From Lewinellaceae bacterium (lineage in GTDB: Bacteria; Bacteroidota; Bacteroidia; Chitinophagales; Saprospiraceae): a stretch of 64,000 nt of DNA. A model generated the notes under the pieces. The model was not told where the DNA came from. It did not search any database and saw nothing but the letters and a program-made list of their open reading frames with translations. The position numbers were made by a program, and so were the translations under genes. Shown here piece by piece: positions 8,267 through 18,357 of the stretch. How positions within the stretch are numbered: position 1 is the first letter of the stretch; the number at the start of each line of letters is the position of its first letter. The stretch spans positions 62,001-126,000 of the forward strand of contig JADJSY010000016.1 in NCBI GenBank assembly GCA_016711435.1. Direction: 5' to 3'.

Positions 8267-11083
8267 ATGAAAAAAATGTACAAATTTTTGACTTTCAATA
8301 TTTTGTGTATTCTCTACTTAGGTGTGACTTCCCTGAGCGCTCAAATAACGCTAAAAGGAAAAGTGATAGATGCCGAAAGTGGTGAAGACCTCATTGGAGC
8401 GGCTATTGCCGTCATCAGCGGAGGAGCAGGCGGGGCAGTGACCAACTATGAAGGCGAATTTAGCCTGAAAGTAGATGTGTTTCCGGCTACCCTGCGGATT
8501 TCGTATACCGGTTATGCTACGCAGGAATTGAACGTGAGCAATGCTGATCGTGTCAATGTGCGTATGAGCGCCAGCTCCATCATCATCACAGAAGCCGTGG
8601 TGCGGGGGCAACGCATCGACGACAAACAAAAAGCCGCGCCCCTGACGGTTGAAAACCTCGACGCCATCGCCATCAAAGAAACGGCGGCGGTGAGTTTTTA
8701 CAACGGCCTGGGCAACCTGAAAGGCGTCGACATGACGACCGCCAGTCTGGGTTTTACCGTTATCAATATGCGGGGTTTCAACTCCACCAGCCCGGTACGT
8801 TCCCTGCAAATCATCGACGGGGTAGACAACCAGGCGCCGGGCCTGAACTTTTCCCTGGGCAATTTCCTGGGCTCCAGCGAACTGGATGTCAACAAAGTAG
8901 ACCTCGTTGTCGGCGCCAGTTCGGCATTTTACGGCCCCAACGCTTTCAACGGCGTCATTTCGATGGAGTCCAAAAATCCGTTCGTCCACCGCGGGCTCTC
9001 GGTTTCACTCAAAACCGGTGAGCGCAACCTGCTGGAAGGCGCATTCCGGTACGCAGATGCCATCAAAAACAAAGCGGGACACCCCGTTTTTGCCTATAAA
9101 TTCAACCTGTTTGCCCTGCGCGCTGATGACTGGGTAGCCGACAATTACGACCCTATCACAGAGGCGGAAGGCAATCAGGTATTTTCGGTTGCCGGTCAAA
9201 ACCCCGGAGGCTGGAATGCCGTCAATATATACGGGGACGAGTATGCCGGCAGGTTTGTGTCTACTTATGATGCCCGCGCGGGATTGAACAATTTTCACCG
9301 CCAGGGATACAAAGAAGTGGATGTGGTGGATTACGATACCAAAAACGTGAAAGCGGGCGTTGCGTTTCATTTTCGCCTGAATCCGGCTAAAGAGTTCGAT
9401 TCGCCCGAACTCATTGTGGCTTCCAATTACGGCACGGGTACTACGGTGTACCAGGGAGATAACCGCTTCAGTCTGAGGGGAATACAATTCTACCAGAACA
9501 GGATCGAGCTGCGTCAGAAAGACAAGTTTTTTGTTCGTTTGTACTCCACCAATGAAGATGCAGGCCGCTCTTACGACCCGTATTTCACGTCGCTCAAAAT
9601 GCTGGAAGCATCCAAAACCAACCAGCAATGGCAGCAGGATTATGAATTTTGGTGGGTACGCAACGACCTCGGCAATGTGTTTAATAAAATGAAAGCGGCA
9701 GGTTACGGCCCGCCGGATAATTTTGAGGCCTTGCTGCAATGGCAACAGGACAACGCCGCTACCTTAACCGGTTACCACCAGCAGGCGCAGGCGCACGCCA
9801 ACTTAGCCAATTCGGTCAGTAATACGGTGGCGTTTTTTGAACCCGGGACGGCCCGTTACGATTCTCTTTTTGATGCGATTACGAGTCGTAAAAACAACAG
9901 CCGGGAAAATGGAACACTTTTTTATGATAAATCGGCTTTGTACCATGCGCACGGCGAATACCGTTTCAAAACCAAATTCCTGAACGAATGGGTGGTAGGT
10001 TCCAATGTGCGTTTATACCGACCCAATTCGGATGGCACTATTTTCAGCGATTCCCTCGGTACCCGCATCAAAAATTCGGAGTGGGGCGCTTATACCGGCG
10101 CGGACAAACAGGTCGGCAATTTTAAGTTTTCGGCGACCATACGGGTGGATAAAAACCAGAATTTCGACTACCTGGCTACGCCGGCGGCATCTATCGTCTG
10201 GACGCCCCGCGAAAACAATTACCTGCGGGTTTCTTTCTCTTCAGCCATTCGCAACCCGACCCTGACCGACCAATACCTCAACCTGCGCGTCGGTCCCGCT
10301 ACCCTGATCGGCAACCTGAATGGATTTGACAGCCTGATCACGCTGGAGTCGTTCAACCAGTATCGCAACAACACGACCGTACCGCTGGATTACCTGAATA
10401 TTGATCCGATCCGTCCGGAAAAAGTAAAAACCTTCGAGCTGGGCTACCGCACCACACTGTTTAAACGTATTTACGTGGACGCCGGCTATTACTACAATAT
10501 TTACGACGACTTTATCGGGTACAACATCGGGCTGACGCTTCCATTCGAACGTATCCTGCTTTTCCCGCCGGACACCTATATCAGTTTTCCGGTATTTGAA
10601 AAATTAAAGGTGTACCGCGTGGCCTCCAATGCCTCGCAAAGGGTTACTTCTCAGGGCATTGCCATCGGGCTGAATTATTATTTCCTCAATTACTTTATGG
10701 TGCAGGGAAATTACAGCTGGAATAAACTCAATACGGCAGACACCGATCCGATTGTACCTGCCTTTAACACACCTGAACATAAATTCAACCTCGGATTCTC
10801 CGGCCGAGACATCAAGACCTGGGGGAGGAATACGTTCGGCTTCAATATCAATTACAAGTGGATTGACAACTTCACTTTTGAAGGTTCGCCGCAGTTTACC
10901 GGACTCATTCCATCCTATGAATTGCTGGATGCCCAAGTCAATATGAATTTTCCAAAAATACATTCCACGATTAAACTGGGTGCATCAAATTTGCTCAATA
11001 ACAAACAATTTCAGACTTATGGTGGCCCGCGTATCGGTCGAATGGCTTACCTTTCGCTGGTATATGATTTCCGAAAAAAATAG
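8267..11083 (+). CDS. TonB-dependent outer-membrane receptor
   Basis: A 938-residue outer-membrane receptor. The signal peptide ends SLSAQ. A carboxypeptidase-regulatory-like domain follows at about 25-110 (KGKVIDAESGEDLIGAAI), then the plug at about 120-235 (NMRGFNSTSPVRSLQIIDGV, GASSAFYGPNAFNGVI) and a C-terminal beta barrel ending MAYLSLVYDFRKK. It would import a bulky ligand using TonB energy, but nothing in the sequence identifies the ligand. There is no SusD-like or DUF4249 partner next to it. Instead the following gene encodes a T9SS-exported esterase-like protein, 137 bases downstream on the same strand. Confidence 0.9.
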   Translation: MKKMYKFLTFNILCILYLGVTSLSAQITLKGKVIDAESGEDLIGAAIAVISGGAGGAVTNYEGEFSLKVDVFPATLRISYTGYATQELNVSNADRVNVRMSASSIIITEAVVRGQRIDDKQKAAPLTVENLDAIAIKETAAVSFYNGLGNLKGVDMTTASLGFTVINMRGFNSTSPVRSLQIIDGVDNQAPGLNFSLGNFLGSSELDVNKVDLVVGASSAFYGPNAFNGVISMESKNPFVHRGLSVSLKTGERNLLEGAFRYADAIKNKAGHPVFAYKFNLFALRADDWVADNYDPITEAEGNQVFSVAGQNPGGWNAVNIYGDEYAGRFVSTYDARAGLNNFHRQGYKEVDVVDYDTKNVKAGVAFHFRLNPAKEFDSPELIVASNYGTGTTVYQGDNRFSLRGIQFYQNRIELRQKDKFFVRLYSTNEDAGRSYDPYFTSLKMLEASKTNQQWQQDYEFWWVRNDLGNVFNKMKAAGYGPPDNFEALLQWQQDNAATLTGYHQQAQAHANLANSVSNTVAFFEPGTARYDSLFDAITSRKNNSRENGTLFYDKSALYHAHGEYRFKTKFLNEWVVGSNVRLYRPNSDGTIFSDSLGTRIKNSEWGAYTGADKQVGNFKFSATIRVDKNQNFDYLATPAASIVWTPRENNYLRVSFSSAIRNPTLTDQYLNLRVGPATLIGNLNGFDSLITLESFNQYRNNTTVPLDYLNIDPIRPEKVKTFELGYRTTLFKRIYVDAGYYYNIYDDFIGYNIGLTLPFERILLFPPDTYISFPVFEKLKVYRVASNASQRVTSQGIAIGLNYYFLNYFMVQGNYSWNKLNTADTDPIVPAFNTPEHKFNLGFSGRDIKTWGRNTFGFNINYKWIDNFTFEGSPQFTGLIPSYELLDAQVNMNFPKIHSTIKLGASNLLNNKQFQTYGGPRIGRMAYLSLVYDFRKK

Positions 11084-11220
11084 ACGTTTCCCGACGTAAG
11101 GGGCTGGATTTTAAAAGGATGCCATATTCATTTCCTATTTTTGAAGTGATATTCATGGTAGCGAGATTCGACGCCTTTACTATTTCATTCATTTAATTAA
11201 CCTGCTAAACTTTTTTAACC

Positions 11221-12770
11221 ATGCAATTAGCAAAATTACCCATCCTTATCCTCCTGTTGTTAGCCTTTGGAGCGAGGGTAACGGCCCAGGATCGTTATCT
11301 GGAACCCGTGTTTTCCCAAGCCAGCAAAACGTCAGTATTTTACGGCTCTAACTTTACTTTTTTACCACTGCTGCAAGGCGGCCATTTCAAATGTCAGCCA
11401 CTACAGATGGAAGTGTACCGCCCCGTTGGAGATACTGAAACAGCCCGCCCGCTGATCATCTACCTGCATACCGGCAACTTTTTCCCTTATCCTGCGAATG
11501 GTTCCTGCGGCGGTTTGCTGACCGACTCTGCCAACGTTGCATTTGCACACGTCTGGCTCAAATGGGTTATGTCGTGGCGGTTGCAGATTACCGTCTCGGC
11601 TGGAATCCGTTTTCCGACCAGGAATTGATCCGCCGTTTTACCCTGATCAATGCCGCTTACCGCGGTGTGCAGGATGTGCGCACGTGCATTCGGTACTTCC
11701 GCAAAAACGTCGCCGAAGGAGGTAATGAATTTGGTATAGACCCAGACAAAATTGTCGTTTGGGGACAAGGCACCGGTGGCTATTTGTCCTTGGCTACTGC
11801 CTATCTGGATAATTTCGGTGAAATCTACACCACTGCCGACCCGAATAAGTTTAAGTTGCCGGTTCCGGGTATCGGTTTTATACCGATGGTGCAGGAGAAT
11901 TACAATGGCGACGTATTCGGTGTTCAAGCCGCTCCGGGTGTCGTAGATGCTACCTATAATGCCATTTCAGGATTCCCGCTCGGCGATACCATGTATGTAC
12001 AGAATCACCCGGGGTATAGCTCAGACTTCCATTTGGCGGTCAATATGGGCGGCGCTTTGGGCGATAGTTCCTGGATGGATGCAGGCGATGTTCCGCTTAT
12101 TTCTTACCACGTTCCGTCCGACTTTTTCGCGCCTTGCGAAACGGGTATTTTGAACGTACCTACCCTGACGGGACCTCAGCCTGTTGTGGAAGTTTCCAGT
12201 TCCTGCGATATGCAGGATATTGCTGCGGAACTGAATCTGAACGATATTTTTGAAACGATTCCGGATGGATTCGATCCTTATGGAGAACTTTCTATCAGCA
12301 GTAAAAACGGTTTTTATCCGTTTGTTGGAACTCCTGATAATACTTCCTCTCCCTGGGAGTGGACGCCATCCGGTTACAGCCCAGCGCCTGCCGCAACTGC
12401 CGACTGTAATCAGGACGGCGCTGTAGCGCACGCGTACATCGATACGATCATCGGCTACTTCGCTCCACGTGCCTGCGTTACGCTCGGACTGGGTTGTAAC
12501 TTTGTAAAAACCAAGGAGTTAAGCGATCTGGAACTGGGTCTGCAGGTTTCACCTGTACCATCTTCGGATGCCGTAACGTTCCAAACCAAAGAAACGCCTA
12601 TCCGTCAGATCTATGTATATGACCTGAGCGGCCGTTTGGTAAAAGCGCACACCGGCATTAACAGCACCGTATTCCAGATGCAGCGCAACAGCCTCACCAA
12701 TGGCATGTACATCGCTGAACTGCGATTTGACGGCGGTTTTGTGAAACGGAAAATTGTGTTTAATAACTAG
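11221..12770 (+). CDS. Secreted carboxylesterase-like protein with T9SS sorting domain, catalytic Ser missing, frameshifted
   Basis: The signal peptide ends RVTAQ. An alpha/beta-hydrolase fold follows (IIYLHTGNFF, then GYVVAVADYRLGW). At the nucleophile elbow, where carboxylesterases have W-G-Q-S-x-G-G, this protein has WGQGTGG, so the serine is replaced by Gly. The C-terminus (about 85 residues, LQVSPVPSSDAV through YDLSGRLV to KRKIVFNN) is a type A T9SS sorting domain. One base is missing near the TTT at 11542-11544; restoring it joins the two halves as CTRLAQMGYVV. It is therefore a surface or secreted protein that may bind rather than hydrolyse. It lies just downstream of the TonB receptor, perhaps co-transcribed. 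Confidence 0.78.
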
Positions 12771-12779
12771 GAATTACCG

Positions 12780-12838
12780 TTTGTAAGTAGTTATTCGTTA
12801 TTAGTTATTGGTTATTTGTGCTGATAATCAAGCATTTA
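12780..12838. repeat. Half-element G1 (ttattag-type heptads)
   Basis: Just after the esterase stop come units of the gttattc/gttatta/gttattg type followed by gctgataatcaagcattt. The same approximately 50-bp block, including the aatcaagcattt tail, recurs at 61907 next to the leftward flavodoxin-like gene, and a complementary array precedes the GNAT ATG at 45300. Only one arm is present here. It occupies the first part of the 325-base gap before 13096. Confidence 0.6.
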
Positions 12839-12890
12839 AAATCAACTTAAACTAATCCCAACGACTTACTTGGAAATAAACGATTGATGA

Positions 12891-12922
12891 TCCCGAATTT
12901 TTCAGCAATGAAAAATTCGGGA
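12891..12922 (+). terminator. Rho-independent terminator after the esterase-like gene
   Basis: A perfect 13-bp stem (tcccgaatttttc / gaaaaattcggga) with a 6-base loop, followed by TTTTATTT on the + strand. It lies 121 bases after the esterase stop and would end the transcript that comes from the TonB receptor side. Confidence 0.85.
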
Positions 12923-13095
12923 TTTTTATTTGAGGTAAATGCGGGTTGGCGTTGTGAATTTGCGAAAAACTTCCGAAAGTTTTAAACTTGGAAGTTTGCA
13001 GAAAAACCAGGTAAATTTGGCGCTTATTCGCCGACCTTGAACAACCATTAAAATCCCCCTTTGAATCATAGCCATAACTTGCGACATTTGACCCC

Positions 13096-14148
13096 ATGAA
13101 TCGCCTTTTTTTCTTATTATGCACAACGCTACTTGTTCTGCATCCCGGTTGCCGGCAAACGTCGAAGCGCTCGGTTGCGCCCGCGTTTTACCACTGGCAA
13201 ACCACCCTCGACATCACGCAGACAGAAAGCGATTACCTCGACTCCATCGGATGTAAAAAACTGTATGTCAAAATATTAGATATTGGCGTTAATGATGTTT
13301 CTGGAGCCATAGAACCTTTTTCCCGCCTGGAAAAAAAAGACACGACAGGCCTTAGTAAGTGGGAAATAACGCCCGCTATTTTTATTACCAACGCTGTTTT
13401 TAAAAACATCAGCGCTGAAAAAACGGATTGGCTGGTCGGTAAAATTGTGGAAACCTGCAAGGCTTCTTCATTGCAGCCTTTTCGGGAATTACAATTCGAC
13501 TGCGACTGGACGGCATCCACCCGACAGGCGTTTTTTCTATTTCTGAAAAAAATGAAGCAGGCGCTCCCCGATACCCGGTTGAGCGCTACCATTCGCCTGC
13601 ACCAGTACAAATTTCCCGATAAAACAGGTGTGCCGCCCGTGTCGCGCGGCATGCTGATGTTTTACAATACCGGCGACATCGAATCGGAAGAAACGGTCAA
13701 TTCGATCATCAATCTGCAAGACGCGACCAAATACGTGCAGGGCGCTCCCGCCAGGTATCCGATTCCGCTCGATCTGGCCTTGCCTGTGTTTTCCTGGACA
13801 TTAGTTTTCCGCGAAGGCGCGTTCTGGAAAATTATCAACGGCGTACCGGCGGATGTGGGCGATACGACACGTTTTACAGGGATGTCGCCCGATGGTTCGC
13901 ATTTTGAAGTCAGAAAAGCCACTTTCCTTTCCGGCCATTATCTTCGCCCCGGCGACCGCTTGCGCGTGGAGGCGGTATCGCCCGGCTTGTTGCTGGAAAC
14001 AGCCCAATTGGCCGCTCAGGTAGATCTGGCCGAACATGTCACTGCTCGGCGTTCGGCCCACCTGCTCCGGCAGAGGCGCCGTCGGGCGCCTGCACGCCGG
14101 AAGGAAAAACATTTTACGGCTACACTTTTTTGCATCCCGATATTTTGA
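13096..14148 (+). CDS. Putative lipoprotein of unknown function, C-terminal end doubtful
   Basis: The product has a lipoprotein signal (MNRLFFLLC, lipobox LHPGC). The body alternates strands and helices in a way that suggests a TIM-barrel-like fold: FYHWQTTLD near 30, LYVKILDIGV near 56, ELQFDCDWT near 135, SATIRLHQYKF near 165, then GMLMFYNTGD. I do not recognise a named family with certainty. The last 30-40 residues (HLLRQRRRRAPARRKEK) are Arg-rich and look like out-of-frame translation. The real end is probably near 14030. The following gene begins in the same stretch, so bases are likely missing or frame-shifted at the junction. Confidence 0.65.
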   Translation: MNRLFFLLCTTLLVLHPGCRQTSKRSVAPAFYHWQTTLDITQTESDYLDSIGCKKLYVKILDIGVNDVSGAIEPFSRLEKKDTTGLSKWEITPAIFITNAVFKNISAEKTDWLVGKIVETCKASSLQPFRELQFDCDWTASTRQAFFLFLKKMKQALPDTRLSATIRLHQYKFPDKTGVPPVSRGMLMFYNTGDIESEETVNSIINLQDATKYVQGAPARYPIPLDLALPVFSWTLVFREGAFWKIINGVPADVGDTTRFTGMSPDGSHFEVRKATFLSGHYLRPGDRLRVEAVSPGLLLETAQLAAQVDLAEHVTARRSAHLLRQRRRRAPARRKEKHFTATLFCIPIF

Positions 14149-16331
14149 CAAAAAAGGAGGTTTTTGCGCCTTATTTTTTGAAATGGGACGATTATTACGA
14201 CCGCTATTATTTTAACCGGGATGTACAGAAAGAGGAAAATATTGAAGAATGGAAAGGCCGTTTTTGCAATTTTGCCTCCGACGCCGACATAGAATTTGTG
14301 GTGTATCAATCGGATATCAATGACCTGGCCGGTTTGTACAACGCTACATCGGACCCCGATAAAAAAACGCCGCTTCCGTATCGCCTCGGCGGCAATAAAT
14401 TTGCGGAAGTCATCGCCTTCAACAGTTGTATCGAGCCGGTTTCCTACCTCATGTTTGCCAAAAAATGCGAGCCTTATGTCGTCGCACAAGGCGATGGCTG
14501 GACGACTGCTGATCGCGATACGGCTTCCATGTATCTGTTGATCCGGGAGGGAATCGGGCGGTTCCGGGATACGGAATCGCATTTTATCAAATTGCGCTAT
14601 GCCTACCAGATTGTACGGCTGGCGCATTACCTGCAGGATTGGCAATACACGGTGGAATTATACAACTACCTGATGCCCAAGGTAGACCGGAAGCGTTACA
14701 GCATCATGTATTACTGGACGCTGGGGCATCTGGCCGGGGCTTTACAACGCATGGGGAAATACCCCGAAGCCGCCTACCGGTACTCCCTGATTTTTCGCAA
14801 CTGTCCTTCCAAACGCACGCAGGCATACCGCAGTTTTTTGATTCGCAATGACAAAGACTGGGAACAAACGCTGAAAATGTGTACCTCGGATGCGGAAAAA
14901 AGTACGCTTTACTTGTTGCGGGCGGGCGGTTCGCACACTTTTGCCGTGCAGGATATGCAAATGGTTCAAAACCTGGATGAAGGCAATCCGCAACTCGACC
15001 TGCTGCTTATCAGCGATGTGCAGGAACTGGAAAAAATATACCTCCGCACCTGGGTGACCGACCGGAAACTGGGCAATGCGCAAGGCGCCATCAAACGGGA
15101 AGCAGCCGCCAAACACCTGATGGAATTGCAAAAATTTGTGCGGGCCACCGTACGGGAAAAAAAGGCACGCAACCTCAAACTCTGGCGCGCTATGGATGGT
15201 TACCTGGAATTACTGGCCGGTGACCGGTATGCTGCAAAAAACACCTGGGACCGGCTCGAAAATGACCTCGACAGCGATGATTACGATGCAAAACTGCTCC
15301 AGCAAATCGAAATTTGGCGCTGCCTGCTGGAAATTCTGAACCTCGATCCCAACTCCAAGAATACGGATAACCTGGCCTTCCGGATTCGCAGTTACGATGC
15401 TTTTGAAAAGAATCCATATTTTGAACCTTTTCTACAAGATTGGTTATCAGCAGGTTATGCAGCAAGTAAACGCCCCGGAAAAGCAATTCTGGTAGCCTAT
15501 CCGCCCTCGGCATTAGGCTACAATCCCAGCCTCGAAATATTAGACGACCTGTTGGTGCTGCTCGATGAGGACGATCCTATTTTGCTGGAACGCACCATGC
15601 AGTTGGATACCAACCCGGAGCGCATCCGGGCGCAATTGCTGGAACGAAAAGGCGCTTATCTGTTGAGTATCGGTCAACCCGAAGCGGCCCTGGCGGTTAT
15701 GCAGAAAATAATCCCCTCGGAAGCGGCCCGGCTCACTAAATTCAGTCCTTTCCGGGATAAAGTCGGTGAAAGAATACACCGGCAGGTGGGGGATTCGATC
15801 CAACTCACCCGGCGCGGCATCGCTCAAAGGATTGTCAACCTGGAATTCCAGGCAAAAGCCGCTCTGGCCACCAACGATCCCAATGCCTCCCGCTATTTGT
15901 ACCAGATCGGGGTCGCCTATTACAATATGTCTTACTTCGGTTACGAATGGGAGGTAACGGACTATTACAGAAGTGGTTACAACCAGATGCGCCTGGCGCA
16001 GGGGCCGCTGTTTTCGATGCCCGGCACACCTGATGGCAATCGTGAAAATACAGATGTCAGCCTTGCGCTGAGTTATTTTGAACGGGCGCTTGTCACCACC
16101 CAGGATGCTGAAGTTGCCGCCCGCGCAGCATTTATGGCCGCCCGCTGCCAGCAAAAACAATACTTCTGCGACAAAGACAGCCGCTACCGACCTGGCAGTC
16201 AACTGATTCCGACCTTGCCCGATCAGTACTTTGGCTACTACAGCCTGCTGCTTACACAGTATTCCAAAACCAAATTTTACGAGGGTATTATTAAGGAATG
16301 CAAATGGCTGGAAGCGTATGCGCGGCGTTGA
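14130..16331 (+). CDS. Large TPR-like protein of unknown function, start uncertain
   Basis: The shown start is a TTG at 14130, but the same frame is open upstream and encodes a plausible mature N-terminus (GACTPEGKTFYGYTF), so the true start with a signal peptide is probably 60-100 bases earlier in a damaged stretch. The protein is mostly helical with TPR-like pairs (YPEAAYRYSLIFRNC, ERALVTTQDAEVAARAAFMA) and many Tyr/Trp residues. It is soluble apart from the expected signal and has no catalytic motif that I recognise. It is coupled to the preceding lipoprotein gene on the same strand, so the two may form an envelope pair. An ATG at 14034 in another frame (MSLLGVRP) may be the remnant of the real start. 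Confidence 0.65.
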   Translation: MHPDILTKKEVFAPYFLKWDDYYDRYYFNRDVQKEENIEEWKGRFCNFASDADIEFVVYQSDINDLAGLYNATSDPDKKTPLPYRLGGNKFAEVIAFNSCIEPVSYLMFAKKCEPYVVAQGDGWTTADRDTASMYLLIREGIGRFRDTESHFIKLRYAYQIVRLAHYLQDWQYTVELYNYLMPKVDRKRYSIMYYWTLGHLAGALQRMGKYPEAAYRYSLIFRNCPSKRTQAYRSFLIRNDKDWEQTLKMCTSDAEKSTLYLLRAGGSHTFAVQDMQMVQNLDEGNPQLDLLLISDVQELEKIYLRTWVTDRKLGNAQGAIKREAAAKHLMELQKFVRATVREKKARNLKLWRAMDGYLELLAGDRYAAKNTWDRLENDLDSDDYDAKLLQQIEIWRCLLEILNLDPNSKNTDNLAFRIRSYDAFEKNPYFEPFLQDWLSAGYAASKRPGKAILVAYPPSALGYNPSLEILDDLLVLLDEDDPILLERTMQLDTNPERIRAQLLERKGAYLLSIGQPEAALAVMQKIIPSEAARLTKFSPFRDKVGERIHRQVGDSIQLTRRGIAQRIVNLEFQAKAALATNDPNASRYLYQIGVAYYNMSYFGYEWEVTDYYRSGYNQMRLAQGPLFSMPGTPDGNRENTDVSLALSYFERALVTTQDAEVAARAAFMAARCQQKQYFCDKDSRYRPGSQLIPTLPDQYFGYYSLLLTQYSKTKFYEGIIKECKWLEAYARR

Positions 16332-16395
16332 CATAGTTTCCCAGCCTTTTTTCGTTTTTTTTCATCGTTTTTCCGCACCTTTGCGCCGCTTTTTT

Positions 16396-16484
16396 TAGAG
16401 GTGAAAGACGCCATTCTTTGGATTCACGACCGAAGGCTGGCATCTCTCACGTCTCACGTCTCACCTCTCACGTCTATTAATAGA
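16396..16484. repeat. Element A7, heptad arm leading to the glyQS start
   Basis: The left part (agaggtgaaagacgcca) is partly complementary to the right part, which has heptads of the ctcacgt/ctcacct type and ends 9 bases before the glyQS ATG. It is a short relative of the A elements. Translation upstream of ATG 16485 in the same frame comes entirely from this repeat, which argues against the earlier in-frame ATG at 16401. Confidence 0.6.
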
Positions 16485-18020
16485 ATGTCTGAAGATTTAT
16501 TTAAACGGCTTGTTTCGCATTGTAAGGAATACGGATTTATTTACCCTTCCTCGGAAGTGTATGAAGGACTGAACGGCGTGTACGACTACGGCCCGATGGG
16601 CGTGGAGTTGAAAAACAACATCAAGGAATACTGGTGGAAAGCCATGGTGCAGATGCACGACAACATCGTCGGGCTGGATTCCGCTATTTTTATGCACCCT
16701 AAAATCTGGAAAGCATCCGGCCACGTCGATGCGTTCAACGACCCTTTGGTGGACAACAAAGACTCCAAAAAACGTTTCCGCGCCGACGTTCTGATCGAAA
16801 CGGAAATTGATAAAATGCTGGCCAAAGCCGACAAGGAAGTGGAAAAGGCGGCCAAACGTTTCGGCGAAACTTTCGACGAAAAAATGTACCGGGAAACCAA
16901 TCCCCGGGTCATGGAATACATCCAAAAGGCGGAAGCGACCGAAAAACGCCTCGCCAATGCCCTGAAATTGGGCGATATGGCCGACCTGAAAGCCCTGATC
17001 GAAGAACTGGAAATCACGGAACCCGACACAGGCTCGCGCAACTGGACGGAAGTGCGGCAGTTCAACCTGATGTTCTCCACCCAGATGTCGAACACCGGCG
17101 ACGACGGCAAACTGTACCTGCGCCCGGAAACGGCCCAGGGCATTTTTGTCAATTTCCTGAACGTGCAAAAAACCACCCGCCAGAAAATACCGTTCGGCAT
17201 CGCCCAGATCGGCAAGGCCTTCCGCAACGAGATCGTGGCGCGGCAGTTCATTTTCCGGATGCGCGAATTCGAGCAAATGGAAATGCAATATTTCGTGCGC
17301 CCCGGCACCGAAATGGAATGGTACGCCTACTGGAAAGAAAAACGGATGGCCTGGCACCGCGCCGTGACGCCTGCCGAAAAACTGCGCTTCAAAGACCACG
17401 ACAACCTGGCGCACTACGCCAATGCCGCTGTCGACGTGCAATTCGAGTTTCCATTCGGTTTCAAGGAACTGGAAGGTATCCACTCCCGCACCGATTTCGA
17501 CCTCAGCAGCCACTCGGAATTGTCCGGCAAAAAAATGCAGTATTTCGATCCGGAGCTCAACGAGCACTACACACCCTATGTGGTGGAAACTTCCGTCGGC
17601 TGCGACCGGATGTTCCTGACCGTACTCAGCAATGCCTTGGTGGACGAAACGGTTCCCGACGCCAAAGGTGAAGACAGCACACGCACCGTGTTGCGCATCG
17701 CTCCGGCGCTCGCTCCAGTCAAATGTGCCGTGCTACCGCTCTTGCGCAACAACGAAGAATTGGTCGGCAAAGCCCGCGAGGTGTACGACAGCATCAAACT
17801 GCACTTCCTCTGCCAGTACGATGAAAAAGACGCCGTAGGCCGCCGCTACCGCCGCCAGGACGCCATCGGTACGCCGTACTGTGTCACCATCGACCACGAA
17901 ACGCTGGAAAACGGAACGGTGACCATCCGGGAACGCGATTCCATGCAGCAGGAGCGGATAGCGATTGCGGATATTGCACGGATTGTCAGCGAGAAAGTGG
18001 ATATGGCGAAGATATTGTAA
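16485..18020 (+). CDS. glyQS: Glycyl-tRNA synthetase, single-chain class II type
   Basis: A 511-residue cytosolic enzyme that charges tRNA-Gly, of the eukaryote/archaea-like dimeric type rather than the split GlyQ/GlyS type. Visible marks are the N-terminal FIYPSSEVYEGLNGVYDYGP, class II motif 2 around GKAFRNEI and FRMREFEQMEMQYF, motif 3 region ETSVGCDRMFLTVL, and a C-terminal anticodon-binding domain (APVKCAVLPLL through GTPYCVTID to DGTVTIR-like ENGTVTIRERD). Start 16485 matches family N-termini (MSEDLFKRLVSHCKEYGF); upstream in-frame codons are repeat-derived. It is convergent with lepB. Confidence 0.95.
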   Translation: MSEDLFKRLVSHCKEYGFIYPSSEVYEGLNGVYDYGPMGVELKNNIKEYWWKAMVQMHDNIVGLDSAIFMHPKIWKASGHVDAFNDPLVDNKDSKKRFRADVLIETEIDKMLAKADKEVEKAAKRFGETFDEKMYRETNPRVMEYIQKAEATEKRLANALKLGDMADLKALIEELEITEPDTGSRNWTEVRQFNLMFSTQMSNTGDDGKLYLRPETAQGIFVNFLNVQKTTRQKIPFGIAQIGKAFRNEIVARQFIFRMREFEQMEMQYFVRPGTEMEWYAYWKEKRMAWHRAVTPAEKLRFKDHDNLAHYANAAVDVQFEFPFGFKELEGIHSRTDFDLSSHSELSGKKMQYFDPELNEHYTPYVVETSVGCDRMFLTVLSNALVDETVPDAKGEDSTRTVLRIAPALAPVKCAVLPLLRNNEELVGKAREVYDSIKLHFLCQYDEKDAVGRRYRRQDAIGTPYCVTIDHETLENGTVTIRERDSMQQERIAIADIARIVSEKVDMAKIL

Positions 18021-18040
18021 CGCCGAACTCAGTTCGGCGG
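18021..18040. repeat. Small palindrome at the glyQS stop, mirrored at the lepB stop
   Basis: cgccgaactcagttcggcgg directly follows the glyQS TAA. A matching motif, cgccgaacagggttcggcgtta, runs into the lepB stop at 18358-18360. Thus taacgccgaac at one gene end faces gttcggcgtta at the other, each including a stop codon. This is the same stop-flush arrangement seen for the heptad elements. Confidence 0.55.
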
Positions 18041-18075
18041 CATCGGCGCCTTGCGCGCAATGCTGCCCAAAACAA

Positions 18076-18109
18076 ATCGACCGGGCAGCCTGCAAGCGAC
18101 CCGGTCGAT
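18076..18109 (+). terminator. Hairpin terminator after glyQS
   Basis: A perfect 10-bp GC-rich stem (atcgaccggg / cccggtcgat) with a 14-base loop, followed by cattttat on the + strand. It is 55 bases after the glyQS stop. Confidence 0.65.
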
Positions 18110-18156
18110 CATTTTATACTCAAAACCCGTTTGATTCGGGTTCCCATCCTTGTAGA

Positions 18157-18314
18157 CCAATTTCATTGACTTAAGCGTAGTGAAGAGGTGTCATCTCCTG
18201 ACGAAGGAAGGAGGTGACATCTCGTAACGGCCGTTCCCAGTTAAATCTTCGCTACGAGATGTCACTTGCTCCTGCGTCGCAAATGACACCTCTTCGCTAG
18301 GTCACCGACATTGC
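18157..18314. repeat. Palindromic element C1 (MITE-like)
   Basis: Nearly identical to element C2 at 37558. Terminal inverted repeats of about 60 bp contain gaagaggtgtcat and the inner block gtgacatctcg. The centre is taacggccgttcc. It lies between the convergent glyQS and lepB genes. No direct repeat at its borders is obvious, unlike C2. It has no coding capacity. Confidence 0.75.
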
Positions 18315-18357
18315 CATACAAGCCGCCATGCACCAACGCGCCGAACAGGGTTCGGCG

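Noticed and set aside
16497..17567. 356-aa open frame antisense to glyQS
   Set aside because: Opposite strongly conserved synthetase motifs; His/Phe-rich composition typical of a shadow frame.
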